From the NCBI RefSeq assembly GCF_963678635.1, contig NC_087070.1, forward strand, positions 5,924,539-5,988,538: a stretch of DNA of 64,000 bases, written 5' to 3'. The notes beneath the pieces are model-generated. The model worked only from the letters and a program-made list of their open reading frames with translations, ran no database searches and had not been told where the DNA came from. The stretch comes from Symsagittifera roscoffensis. Lineage: Eukaryota > Xenacoelomorpha > Acoela > Convolutidae. Positions 10,165 to 21,556 of this stretch are shown piece after piece. The first letter of the stretch is position 1. Each line of letters opens with the position of its first letter. Position numbers and translations under genes: made by a program.

Positions 10165-12653
10165 CACTTGGATCGCCATTCTCGAGCTACAGAAACTTCA
10201 CCAGTTTTAGCTGCTTCACTTACCCTTGTTATCTCAGCTGATAGGCAGAACATATTGGAGTATAAGATATGCGAACGACTTAAAGATATTGCGCGAATCA
10301 ATGATAAGTAATCTATGACTCATCGGTGTAAATTAGAACTACTGTAGTATTTTGCAACACAGAGACGAAACGGAGCTTCGCATCACTTGCGATACGAAAC
10401 AAAAATAGCACAGAAAAAAATATATAGTTAAAAAAAGGCCAAAAAAACGAGATTTACCAAAATTTTCAAAAACTTTTCTCTTTTCGTATCGAAAAAAAAA
10501 ATCTTCGTGAGAAAAACATGCCAAGCCAAATAAATGAAACCTGAATTAACTTCAGAAAAAACTTACCAAGGCGGTAACAAGCCGGTTAATACCAAACTTT
10601 CGAAGCCCTCAAAACAGACACACACGCACACACACATACACACGAATATGAAACTTTTTGCGCTCGCCAACCAATACAATGTCAGACCACTACGCCGATA
10701 TAAAACAAGCTGAACTTTTCAAACCAAATAACAAATAGAAAATAGTAAAAACGATATAATGAAATTATACCAAATGAGAGTTGGTAAATTAACAACTAAT
10801 ACAAGTAAAAAGCATGTTTCGAATACAAGGGGTGCTCAACATATGAACCACACCAACAACAAAACAATTTTGAGAAACTGATTCAGCTTTTTTCTAGGAA
10901 AAACTCTTTAACTGTAAAAAAAACCTTATGTTCCCATTGGATAACGCTTGTTAATCGCAAGCAGGAAAGAATTTGGAGATGCAAAATTTAAACTAGAAAG
11001 ACATCGAATCAGTGGTCAAGCACTGAAAAATTCAAAATTGTCTTCAACAAATTTTACAGATATACATTGCTAAGAACTGCTGTAACAATTCTGATGCAAT
11101 ACCTATTCGCACTGCGACATCCTTTCCGACGCTAAAAAAACTGTTAAAACCAAATCAAGTTATTACACATAGGCTAAACGGAGTTACGCATCACTTGCGA
11201 TACATTTCAGGCGTAGTATAACAATCTAGAGATTATGGAAACAACTGAGACGGAAACAACTAACTCTAAGCTGAAAAGGTATATTTGTTAGTATTAACCG
11301 AGTGGCACCAAGTTGAAAATAAGTGTTAGACGCCCACTGAACCGAAAACAGTTCAAAAATGCCATACGAAATTGTCAAAATTTTCTGAGCGATAATGTTT
11401 TCGAAAATTGAATTTTTACAGCTTAAATTACCCGATTTATAAACCATTTTGTTCTTCAAACGACACACAGTACTCAAAACAAGACAATCGGGTGCAACGG
11501 CAACCGCGTTACCTTTAACTATGTGGGAAGGCGTCTGGAAGTTTTTTGAGGTCAAAAAATCAAGTCCAATTTCTTACAGATTTATAAATAAAAATCTAGT
11601 TCCCTGTTACAAGACACTTGCTCATGCTTAAATTTAAGAAAAACTCCGTGCTGTGGCAAGTCTACGCGAAAAGGAAAGAAGCTTAAAATGTATCTATAGA
11701 AATGTATAAAAATCGTAACTTTTGTTAACAGGTTTAATGTCACTAGCACTAATCTCAGCTAGTATTTTAAACTTTTACAAAATTTAGGCACTCTTTCAAG
11801 CGTTTAGTCTCATGAACAAATCAAACCGTTCATCAGTTAATAAATAAACACAGAAAGGCAGCTGAAATTAAATTGAAAAACAAAACTTTGCAAAAAAAAA
11901 ACTTTTTTATCGCAAGCGTTATTTTTTTTCACTTAAGACGGGATGTTGAGATATTTTCATGTTGCTTCAAACTAATTACTTTCAATTATTACAGGATTGA
12001 AAAAAAAAACGAAAAAAAGATACGACAAACGACGAGAAAAATAGATACCTATAACACATGCCACAAATTTCAAAATTAGCCAGGAAATAATCCTAAAAAT
12101 GAACTTCCACGAAAAACTGAAAAGTTGCTCTTTACATTGTTCACCACATATTTCTTTACCACAGTTACCGCATTTTCAAGTCATATGTTTCTGTAGATAC
12201 CCATAAAACTAAAAACTCATGTAATTGAAACAAAAAAAACTACACAATTTCTATTACTCAAAAGGCTTTAAAATTAAACTGAAACTACAATTTGACACCC
12301 AAAATATTAAAAAATTGTCCAAACGACATAAAAACTTGAAAAAATGAACTTGGAAAAAAGTCAATGAATTAAGGGAAAAAACGTTCAAACTTTCGAACAA
12401 AATAGACTGCTCTGTAATCATGTTCTTGTTGTTTGATCCATTTTATACTTTCCTCTAAATTTAAACTTACACTTTCATTTGTGGAATCATTTTTCGTAAT
12501 GTCAGACTAATCTGAAAAAAAAACATGATTGCTGAGAAATCTATTTTGTTCGAGTTAGAATTCTCTGCAATGATGTTCTTTAATGTTTTCTAATGAATAT
12601 TTCCCTCTATAGATTCCTAGTTATAATTTGGTTTGCAGTATCACTTTTTGTAT
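10165..12653. repeat. Tandem duplication unit 1 (2,489 bp)
   Basis: Matches 12654-14968 along most of its length, with an offset of 2,481-2,489 bp. The second unit lacks about 100 bp corresponding to 12190-12310. The break at 12650-12656 shows short homology (CACTTGGATCG). Unit 1 keeps the exons described below in open frame. Confidence 0.9.
10567..11534 (-). CDS. Unrecognised spliced gene, two exons, in duplication unit 1
   Basis: Exon 11432-11534 (103 bp, acceptor TTCCAG, donor GTAATT) and exon 10567-10607 (41 bp, acceptor TTTTGAG, donor GTAAGT) join in frame (phase 1 between them). Together they read a plausible peptide with VKGNAVAVAP, LSTVCRLKNKMVYKSG and LRKFGINRLVTAL. A further 41-bp exon-like piece with GTAAGT donor and a T-rich acceptor lies upstream at 12471-12511 (LTLRKMIPQMK), but its phase does not connect directly, so at least one exon is missing between them. 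I do not recognise the family. The call rests on conserved splice sites and open frames, not on homology. Confidence 0.4.
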
Positions 12654-14968
12654 CACTTGGATCGCCATTTTCGAGCTACAGAATCTTCACCAGTTTTAGC
12701 TGCTTCACTTACCCTTGTTTTCTCAGCTGATATGCAGAAGATGTTGGAGTATTAGATATGCGAACGACTTAAAGATATTGCGCGAATCAATGATAAGTAA
12801 TCTATGACTCATCAGTGTAAATTAGAACTGCTGTAGTATTTTGCAACACAGAGACGAGACTGTGCTTCGCATCACTTGCGATACAAAACAAAAATAGCAC
12901 AGAAAAAAAAATGTAGTGAAAAAAAGGCCAAAAAAACGAGATTTACAAAAATTTTCAAAAGCTTTTCTCTATTCGTATCGAAAAAAAATCTTCGTGAGAA
13001 AAACATGCCAAACCAAATGATTGAAACTTGAATTAACTTCAAAAAAAACTTACCGAGGCGGTAACAAGCCGGTTAATACCAAATTTTCAAAGCCCTTCAA
13101 AACAGACAGACACACACACACATGAAACTTTTTGCGCTCGTCAACCAAAACAATGTCAGACCACTACACCGATGTAAAATAAGCTGAACTTTTCAAACCG
13201 AATAACAAATAGAAAATAGTAAAAACGATATAATGAAATTATACCAAATGAGAGTTGGTAAATTAACAACTAATACAAGTAAAAAGCATGTTTCGAATAC
13301 AAGGTGTGCTCAACATATGAACCACACCAACAACAATACAATTTTGAGAAACTGATTCAGCTTTTTTCTAGGAAAAATTCTTTAACTGGAAAAAACCTAT
13401 GTTCCCATTGGATAACGCTTGTTAATCGCAAGCAGGAAAAAATTTGGAGATGCAAAATTTAAATTAGAAAGACATCGAATCAGTGGTCAAGCACTGAAAA
13501 TTTCAAAATTGTCTTCATCAAATTTTACAGATATACATTGCTAAGAACTGCTGTAACAATTGTGATGCAATACCTATTCGCACTGCGACATCATTTCCGA
13601 CGCTTTCGGACGCTAAAAAAACTGTTAAAACCAAATCAAGTTATTACACATAGGCTAAACGGAGTTTCGCATCACTTGCGATACATTTCAGGCGTAGTAT
13701 AACAATCTAGAGAATATGGAAAAAACTGAGACGGAAACAACTAACTCTAAGTTGAAAAGGTATATTTGTTAGTATTTACCGAGTGGCACCAAGTCGAAAA
13801 TAAGTGTTAGATGCCCACTGAACCGAAAACAGTTCAAAAATGCCATACGAAATTGTCAAAATTTTCTGAGCAAAAATGTTTTTGAAATTTGAATTTTTAC
13901 ATCTCAAATTACCTGATTTATAAAACATTTTGTTCTTCAAACGACACACAGTACTCAAAACAAGACCATCGGGTGCAACGGCAATCGCGTTACCTTTAAC
14001 TATGTGGGAAGGCGTCTGGAAGTTTTTTGAGGTCAAATAAGCAAGTCCAATTTCTTACAGATTTATAAATAAAAATCTAGTTCCCTGTTACAAGACACTT
14101 GCTCATGCTTAAATTTAAGAAAAACTCCGTGCTGTGGCAAGTCTACGCAAAAAGGAAAGAAGCTTAAAATGTATGAATAGAAATGAATAAAAATCGTAAC
14201 TTTTGTTAACAGGTTTAATGTCACTAGCACTAATCTCAGCTAGTATTTTAAATTTTTACAAATTTTAGGCACTCTTTCAAGCGTTTAGTCTCATGAATAA
14301 ATCAAACCGTTCATCAGTTAATAAATAAACACAGAAAGGCAGCTGAAATTAAATTGAAAAACAAAACTTTGCAAAAAAAACTTTTTTATCGCAAGCGTTA
14401 TTTTTTTTCACTTAAGACGGGATGTTCAGATATTTTCATGTTGCTTCAAAATAATTACTTTGAATTATTACAGAATTGAAAAAAAAAACAGGAAAGAAAA
14501 AATGATACGACAAACGACGAGAAAAATAGATACCTATAAGACATGCCACAAATTTCAAAATTAGCCAGGAAATAATCCTAAAAATGAACTTCCACGAAAA
14601 ACTGAAAAGTTGCTCTTTACATTGTTCACCACATATTTTCCAAACGACATAAAAACTTGAACTTGGAAAAAAGTCAATGAATTAAGGGAAAAAAACGTTC
14701 AAACTTTCGAACAAAATAGACTGCTCTGTAATCATGTTCTTGTTGTTTGATCCATTTTATACTTTCCTCTAAATTTAAACTTACACTTTCATTTGTAGAA
14801 TCATTTTTCGTAATGTCAGACTATTCTGAAAAAAAAAACATGATTGCTGAGAAATCTATTTTGTTCGAGATAGAATTCTCTGCAATGATGTTCTTTAATG
14901 TTTTCTAATGAATATTTCCCTCTATAGATTCCTAGTTATAATTTGGTTTGCAGTATCACTTTTTGTAA
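12654..14968. repeat. Tandem duplication unit 2
   Basis: Second copy of the 2.5-kb unit, several per cent diverged from the first. It ends near 14968, where the two copies part after a shared CAGTATCACTTTTTGTA. Confidence 0.9.
13054..14015 (-). pseudogene. Duplicate of the unrecognised spliced gene, broken
   Basis: Exons corresponding to those in unit 1 lie at 13913-14015 and 13054-13094, and the 41-bp exon-like piece at 14785-14825. The 103-bp exon is still open with a few amino-acid changes (V to I, C to G, V to F) and keeps both splice sites. In the 41-bp exon a CGA codon has become TGA, so this copy would be truncated if spliced like the first. Confidence 0.4.
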
Positions 14969-15429
14969 TCTTCCTCCGGTCGTTATCGTTGTGTCAGTTT
15001 GTTTTGTTCTTTGAACATGGCAAACAGACAGTTGAAAACAATTCAATGAATATAACCGATAAACAATATCTACTATTTTTGAAGCATTAAAAGCATCGCC
15101 TAAAAACTCTTTGATGTTCGAAAACTAATCAACAATTTTTTCGCTGAGAGGCGAATCGGAGCTTCACACCACTTGGGATACAACAAACATTAGAAGAAAA
15201 AAAAGAATTCAAAAAAATGATAAACAAAACTAGGCGTACCAAAACTTTCGTATTTCCCGCTAAAAATTAATCAGGCGCCTAGATAAAGCTATAGGGTAAT
15301 TCTTTGATATGTTTTAAGTTTTTATAATGACGCTGGATGAAATGAGTTATTTCAAAAATTGGACTTTGCCCAAAACATTAGTTCTTTCTCTACTAAAAAT
15401 AAGTGAAAATGAAAATTTTTGATATTTTA

Positions 15430-16230
15430 GAAATTGAGGAGTCACCGCATCCGCAGGAAAACTTATTGCAACCGGCTCTTTCAATTGAACCCTTCATCTC
15501 AGATTTGATAGAGTAGTTTTCAAGAAGAGTCAAAAAATTTCCAAAAACGGTTTAAATGTCAAAACTTGACTTTTTTGAAGGCCATAAACTTATTCTAAAA
15601 AAAATTGTGCGCTGCCTATTAAAAGGTAGCGTTTGAACAACCTGTTGTCTCGATTGAACGCTTGATACCAGATTTGGCAGGACAATTACGGAGAAAAGTC
15701 AGAATGTTTACAAAAAACGGTCAACAATACAAGAAAATTTTTCCGAGAATCATGATTTTTCGTTTAAAAAAATTGGGCGTGACCGCTTAAGCAGCAAATA
15801 TTCACGCAACCTGTAATTTCGATTGAATCCAGAAGCTCAGATTTACGCGGGTAGTTTCAGAAAAGTCAATTAGTTTCAAAACACGGTAAAAAAAATGACT
15901 TTTTCCAGGGCAATATTTTGAAAAAAAAATTGGGAGAAGTCGAGGAGTTTACAATGAAGCTTCACTCATCCTTTATTTGGATTGAACCCTAAGTCTCAGA
16001 TTTGGGAGGGTAGTTCTCATGAAAAGTCAAAAAGTCTCAAAACACGGTCGACATCTCGACTTTTCCGAGGGCCAAAACTTTTTGTGCTAACAAAATGAGC
16101 GTAGCCGCTTACGCAGGGAAGCTTCCACAACCAGTTCTATCCATTGAAACCAAAATATCATATTTGGGGGTGGGGGTAGACTTTGAGAAAAATCCGAAAC
16201 TTTCTCGAAGGCTGTGGGCAGTGGGGTGAA
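15430..16230. repeat. Degenerate satellite, about five units of 155-171 bp
   Basis: Units begin near 15440, 15606, 15777, 15932 and 16098. Each carries a 'gaccgcttacgcag' start, a TCGATTGAACCC motif, a CTCAGATTTG motif, AAAAGTCA and an AAACACGGTC/TTCCGAGGGCCA end. They are strongly diverged, so the array is old. Related sequence is found at about 890-1050. Confidence 0.75.
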
Positions 16231-16369
16231 GTAAAAAAAAGACTAGGGGATTATTGAGTGTCTGACTATTCAAATTTTCCCGGAAAAAAACTTCATTTTC
16301 ATATGTAAGACAGCAGCTCTAAAAAAAGAAGTAAGATTTTAAAAAGCCTTGAAAAAAACGTTTGCTACG

Positions 16370-16440
16370 CTAGAGTCGATCCTACGACCAGAAAAATTGG
16401 CGTCAACTGTCCTAGCAACTGCACAACGTGTCCTTGACAA
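16370..16440 (-). repeat. tRNA-derived SINE-like head
   Basis: On the minus strand an A-box-like TTGTGCAGTTGCTAGGA is followed by a B-box-like AGGATCGACTCTAGC at normal tRNA spacing. A true tRNA gene is unlikely because the acceptor stem does not pair. Confidence 0.5.
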
Positions 16441-17154
16441 TTTCACACAGAGGTGAAGCGGAGCTTCGCATCACATGCGATACCACAAAAATAGCATTGC
16501 AAGCTAGCAGACAGGAAAAACACAGAACACTTTTCGAAGAAACCGCAACTAAAAACTTCTTAATGTTGTCTGGATTAAAGTTCGATTTGCGGAAAACACG
16601 TTCAAAAACACATTCGACAGCGTTTGATGAAAATTCAAAAACATGCAAATTGTGGTTCTCTCGAACTACCCAAAATTAGTTTAGTAAGCCGATAAAATAC
16701 AAGCCGGAATCATTTAGGCCGAAAAAAAATTTTAGCAAAAAAAATCAAAAGAAGGTAAATATACGAAGACAAGGCAGGCTAGCAGAAATACAAGAAGTCT
16801 ATATATCAATTTGATAACGCTTGTTAATCGCATGCGTAATAATACTAGTCAGAAATAAAACAGCCGCATATGCTAACAAATTGACAGTGCGATGCAGCAA
16901 AATTGGCACCAAACACAAATTGACAAAAATTTGCATGAAATAATTTGGAAAATAACGCGATATACTGAGTTGGAAATTTTTTGAAATCCGATTTTTTTAT
17001 TGTTCTGTTGTTTGAAACAAATAGCTTTTTTCAGTTAACTTGATGAATTAAAAAAGCATCAACTGTGTTGACTTATTACCAAACAAATGCCAAAGCACAT
17101 ATAATAAAGCCTAAAAGTGCCACCAATAGTTGGACTTAGGCTGGAAGAAAACTC

Positions 17155-17240
17155 GCAAGTGTAATAATCAAACACAAAGTCCTGGCGGGACGCGAACCCA
17201 GGGTACAAAGTCAACAGCCTTTCCTCTAGGCCAAGATGAA
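17155..17240 (-). repeat. tRNA-derived SINE-like head
   Basis: On the minus strand TTGGCCTAGAGGAAAGGC (A box) and GGGTTCGCGTCCC (B box) are spaced as in a tRNA. It belongs to the dispersed repeat that is also seen around the hAT insertion at 3950-4200. Confidence 0.6.
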
Positions 17241-17589
17241 ATTAGTATCGATCTTGTTAAGGTTCAATAATAAAGCAAGTTCAATTTCTTGTAAGAAAAC
17301 ATGTTTACGGAAAAAAAAGTATAGTTCCCGATTGCAATTAAATGAACCCAATTGCAATAAATGAACCCGACAGCAATGAAATGAACCCAATAGAAAAAAA
17401 AGGGTCAAAACGTATTTGTTTCAATCAAGAAATATAAAAATTCAGCTCCAATTTCGATACTGATCTTATTCGGAATTTCGAGCCATTTGTAATTCTTTAG
17501 TGGAGAGAATAATAAGCCTTCCTTTCAGCGAATTATTTTGAATCGCGAGTGATCAAACTTTCATAAATTTTTCTTCGTGCATAGACTTC

Positions 17590-17710
17590 TAATGAGCCTT
17601 CAAAAAGGGACTTAGCCTAGAACAAAAATTTCTGCTACCGAAGGATCGAACACAGGTCCTGAAGTTCCTAGGCAAACACTTTACCACCCCGCCATTGAGG
17701 GCCAATCTAC
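17590..17710 (-). repeat. tRNA-derived SINE-like head
   Basis: On the minus strand TGGCGGGGTGGTAAAG (A box) and TGTTCGATCCTTCGG (B box) are at tRNA spacing, followed by a body with TAGGCTAAGTCCC as in the other copies. This is the clearest of the SINE-like heads. Confidence 0.65.
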
Positions 17711-17843
17711 TCGACTTTCCACACATTCTTATGTAAAAAAAAATAGGCAGTAATGAATTACCTTTAATTTGCCGGGTATAACTCACATTGCTTAAAAACC
17801 TTGAAAACAACTTTGCAACAAAACTTTCTAATGATGCGTTCAA

Positions 17844-18436
17844 CTTTAAATGAAAATGACGTCCAAAAATAACCCTACCTCCGCTTGGTTTATCAAATTA
17901 AGTTTAAAAAGTAACCAAAACAGCAACGATTTTATCTTAAATTACGGAAAGAATTTGTAAACGATGGACCATTATTACACAACCCTCATAAACTTCAGTA
18001 CTATTGAAAAGATAACAAATTGTAAAATCAGAATATGATTGATTCCTAAGAAATTCAATCAGTTGTGGCCCGAGAAATCCACCCTATAGAAGTATAAAAT
18101 TCGTTGTATTAGAAAAATGCAGAACGGTTTTCTCCCAAAACGTTTTCCAAACTCAAATCACGAATCAAATTGGTTTTAAAACTTAGTTTCAGTTCTTCTC
18201 TGAAGTTTCTGTGGCGTGAAAAGAAATAGCATAGGTCACAGTCCATTATGCGAAAAAAAAATTGAATAAAAAATCCAGAACCCAAGGAGGCAGGGTTGGG
18301 AAGTTATTCAATATTGTTATTTAACATTCAATTTAACTTACAATGTTACTTATAATTTCTAACAGTGATGTCAGCTATTTTTTAAAGAAATGGGCGTTTC
18401 TTTAAAAAAACACTCCGCAAATAACTGTTTTTCAGA
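17844..18436. other. Stretch without recognised genes
   Basis: AT-rich with no supported feature. Confidence 0.45.
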
Positions 18437-18454
18437 TTGATTATCATTTCCGCT

Positions 18455-18487
18455 GTGTGTGTGTGTGTGTGTGGGGGGGGGGGGGGT
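18455..18487. repeat. (GT)n plus G-run microsatellite
   Basis: About eight GT units followed directly by a run of about 13 G. Length is likely variable. Confidence 0.9.
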
Positions 18488-18545
18488 GATATGAATTTTC
18501 ATTGCGCTGAATTGTGTCAGTTCGGGATTTTTGGTTTATTTTCAG

Positions 18546-18738
18546 AACTCTTCGACGTGATGCATTCACTAATGGGGAACTCAGAGCCCAACTTGGCGAC
18601 GAGAAAGCTCGAAAACTGGCATTTCTATATGAGAAAATTAATGCTTCTTTATGGGTTGAATTTAACAATTCAACGTGTTTTTTTTTCAAGGTCCCGTGTC
18701 TCAAAATAATTGAAGGAATGGAACAAAAAAGCATTTAA
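18546..18738 (+). CDS. Lone terminal-exon candidate, unrecognised
   Basis: After a good acceptor (TTGGTTTATTTTCAG ending at 18545) an open frame in phase 1 reads TLRRDAFTNGELRAQLGDE, then KARKLAFLYEKINASL, and stops at 18736-18738. The first 40 residues look like helical protein; the last part is T-rich and less convincing, so the true exon may end sooner. No companion exon was found within several kilobases on the plus strand. It may be an exon of a long-intron gene or a relic. Confidence 0.3.
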
Positions 18739-19199
18739 TGTGAGACTGCAGTGACACTTATTATTGAACTTACTTGTAAAAATAAGCAGATAAAATGAAA
18801 AACACAAGCAGGTAAATAAAACCAAGTCGCTGGCTTGCCTTGCATATTCAGAAGCAAGAAACATCTGCTATAATTTTGACAGAAGTATAACTTCTAGACG
18901 ATTTCAATCTCCAAGAGAATAATAAAAACCAACCTTCTAACTGGCGGCCAGACATCAGTGTGATGGCATCAAGGTTGGTACGTTTTAAAACGAGGCCATT
19001 TTTTTCTGTGTTTTAAGACCCTTTTGAATCATGGATATTTAAAAGTGTACTCGTGTTTCTAGCTTTTGTCAAAAACAAATGACACAGGTATTCTGCGCAC
19101 ATCTGCAGATTATCTTCAATAATTTACCCGAAAATCCAATATTCAAAAAACGTTGTATGTGAAAATGAATACTTTCTCTTCATTGGTTCGACCACTTCA

Positions 19200-21556
19200 C
19201 GAAAACCACTTCACCAGTCTGTTCAAGAACCAACGCACACCAAGGGCAACATACTTGATTTAACTTTTTCATTTGAAAATAACAAACCTCAGGAGGTTTT
19301 AGTTTCTGCTTTTGATAAATCTGATCATCACTTCGTAAAATATACGGCAAAGAGTACTTTCCTTCAAACCAAGCAAAAATTACTTACATATCGCAGTTGG
19401 AAAAATGTTATTATTAACTGAGTTTGGTTTAATGCGTGATTCGTTTTTGGACTTAAATATTGGTCTTAGTGTTCCTGAGAAAATTTCAAACTTGTTTACT
19501 GTTTTTAACCAAACTGTCGAATCAATAACGGACTTCATTCGCCTCTTGAAAAGCGCAGTAAACTTATTCGCAAATGTGATTTTTTATACGGAGCTGATGG
19601 AAATGAAACGGAAACGTCATAAATTGGAAAGAATGTATCGAAAACATAAAATCAGTTTTGTTGAATACAAACAGTATGATCGGAAAATGAGAAACTGCTT
19701 TGTGGATAAGAAGAGAGAACACTTTCGGAAAAAAATCAACGTTACTCAAACTCCAAGAAATATAAACCTCTTGACAAACTAATAGGAAACAAAACTGCAG
19801 CTGTACTACTTTTTCATAATTGCAAGGTACTCTGGCCAATGATTTTAATGTTTATTTTACTAACGAAATATCAATACTATGTACTGAAACACTAAGTATA
19901 AAAAATTTTGATGAATCATTTACGAATTCAACTCAAATTTTAATGGAAAGTTTCAGTCCAATCAAACTTGAAGATTTACATCAGACTGTTTTATCAATGT
20001 CACATGCGACAGCTCCTCATGATTTAAATAGGACTGTAATCTTTAAAAAAAAAGAGTTTTCGAGGACCTCAATTTGTTACTATTTTAATACGTGTATTGG
20101 AACAGGAGTTTTTCCTGATGATCTAAAAAAGCAGTTATAATTCCGACACTTAAAAAGGAAAATTTAGATCCTGAATTTCTTGCATTCTGACCAGTATGTA
20201 ACCTTGTATTTCTTTCTAAGTTATTTGGAAAAATTTATACACGCGTAACAAGAAGAACATTTTATGAATTTCGATCTCATGGATAATGGTCAGCCTGTAT
20301 AAAGAACAGGTGCTTCAACAGAAAAATAATTAAAAACGTCAAATGATATTTGTAAATTTTTGGACTCGAATCATTACCTGAATTTGATCGGCCTAGACTT
20401 ATCAAGCGCCTTTGATACACTTCGGCATGATTATTTGCTCAGAGTCATGAAGAAATATATTGGACTTTCTGATAAAATAGTGAATTGGTTTATATCTTAT
20501 CTCAGTAGTCGGCGACAGAAGGTTTTCATTGAATCATTTTTTTCTGATGGATTTTTTGTCGAGCATGATGTTCCTCAAGGGTCGATCTTATGACCTCTCT
20601 TACTTTGCATTCATGTTTTACCTCTTCGAGGTTTCTTTTTAAATCTCGATGATTCCTATCAATCGTACGCGGAAGATACCTTATTCTATGTTGCTGCAAA
20701 TTTCAAAGAAAATGATTATGCCATGGTCAAAGCAGTAATGTGCTGGAATGTTACAAAAGACTTGGCTTGGTGGTGAGCCCTGATAAAACTGAAACTATTT
20801 CTCTGGCAAAACCTAGCTTGAGAATGGAGTTGGGAACTTCTTTGTTGGTTGATATGAAGTGAGTATTTTAAACGAATTAAAAACTTTAGGGGTAATAATT
20901 GATATGAGCTGGAATGCTGCTACGCATATTAACTAGTTAACAGAGACATGTTACTTCGTCTTGCGCAAACTATACAGTGTTAGCCACTACCTGGACTTAA
21001 ATATTCGTGTCATTCTTGTTAAAATTCTGCTTTTATCACGCCTGGATTACAGTAATTCGCTGTTTTTGGGTTTACCTAAAAATTGATTCAGACACTACAA
21101 AGGATCCAAAATGCTGGCACGAGATATTTGTTTCAGGCACATCGTCAGAGCTCAACGACTATCCTGCTATATGAACTTCACTGGCTTCCAGTTTGTCAGC
21201 GTATAAAACTCAAGTCTCTGGTTCTTCTCAACAAAATACTTCATAATGAAAAAGTGGCAGATTACTTTGATGGAATTGCGACTACGATACGGCAAACTTT
21301 TGCAAATAAGCGACGGAATGCTAGTATACGTCTACCTATGGTACGTTCAAAATATGGAAAAAGATGTTTTACATTCGCGGGACCAAAATTATGGAACAGC
21401 CTGACCCGGGAGCTTTAATTAGAATCGGATAATTTGACATTTAGGAAAAAACCGAAGACCCACTTGTTTCGACATCAATTCTTCTGAGACCAGGACACCT
21501 TTGAGTGAAGAAAAGGTGTCAAAAAAAACCATCAATGATTGAATGAATGAATGAAT
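19200..21556 (+). mobile_element. CR1/L2-type LINE, 5'-truncated and decayed
   Basis: The first recognisable part is the end of the APE endonuclease (PTHTKGNILDLTFS and SDHHFVKY, near 19230-19340). It is followed by the linker typical of this group (KRKRHKLERMYRKHK, 19600-19660) and the reverse transcriptase: LNLIGLDLSSAFDTLRHD near 20380, VPQGS near 20570 and YAED in place of YADD near 20670. The C-terminal LHWLPVCQRIK and GPKLWNSL blocks lie at 21178-21410. The frame is broken several times, including a TGA right after the VPQGSIL motif. The 3' end is a short TGAA repeat (21537-21556), as expected for L2/CR1 tails. There is no ORF1 and the 5' half is missing. Confidence 0.9.
21537..21556 (+). 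repeat. TGAA-type LINE tail
   Basis: Four to five tandem TGAA units at the LINE 3' end. Confidence 0.8.

Noticed and set aside
18929-18981. Hairpin ACCAACCTT...AAGGTTGGT
   Set aside because: A 9-bp stem with a 35-bp loop in AT-rich sequence is weak and has no repeated copies.
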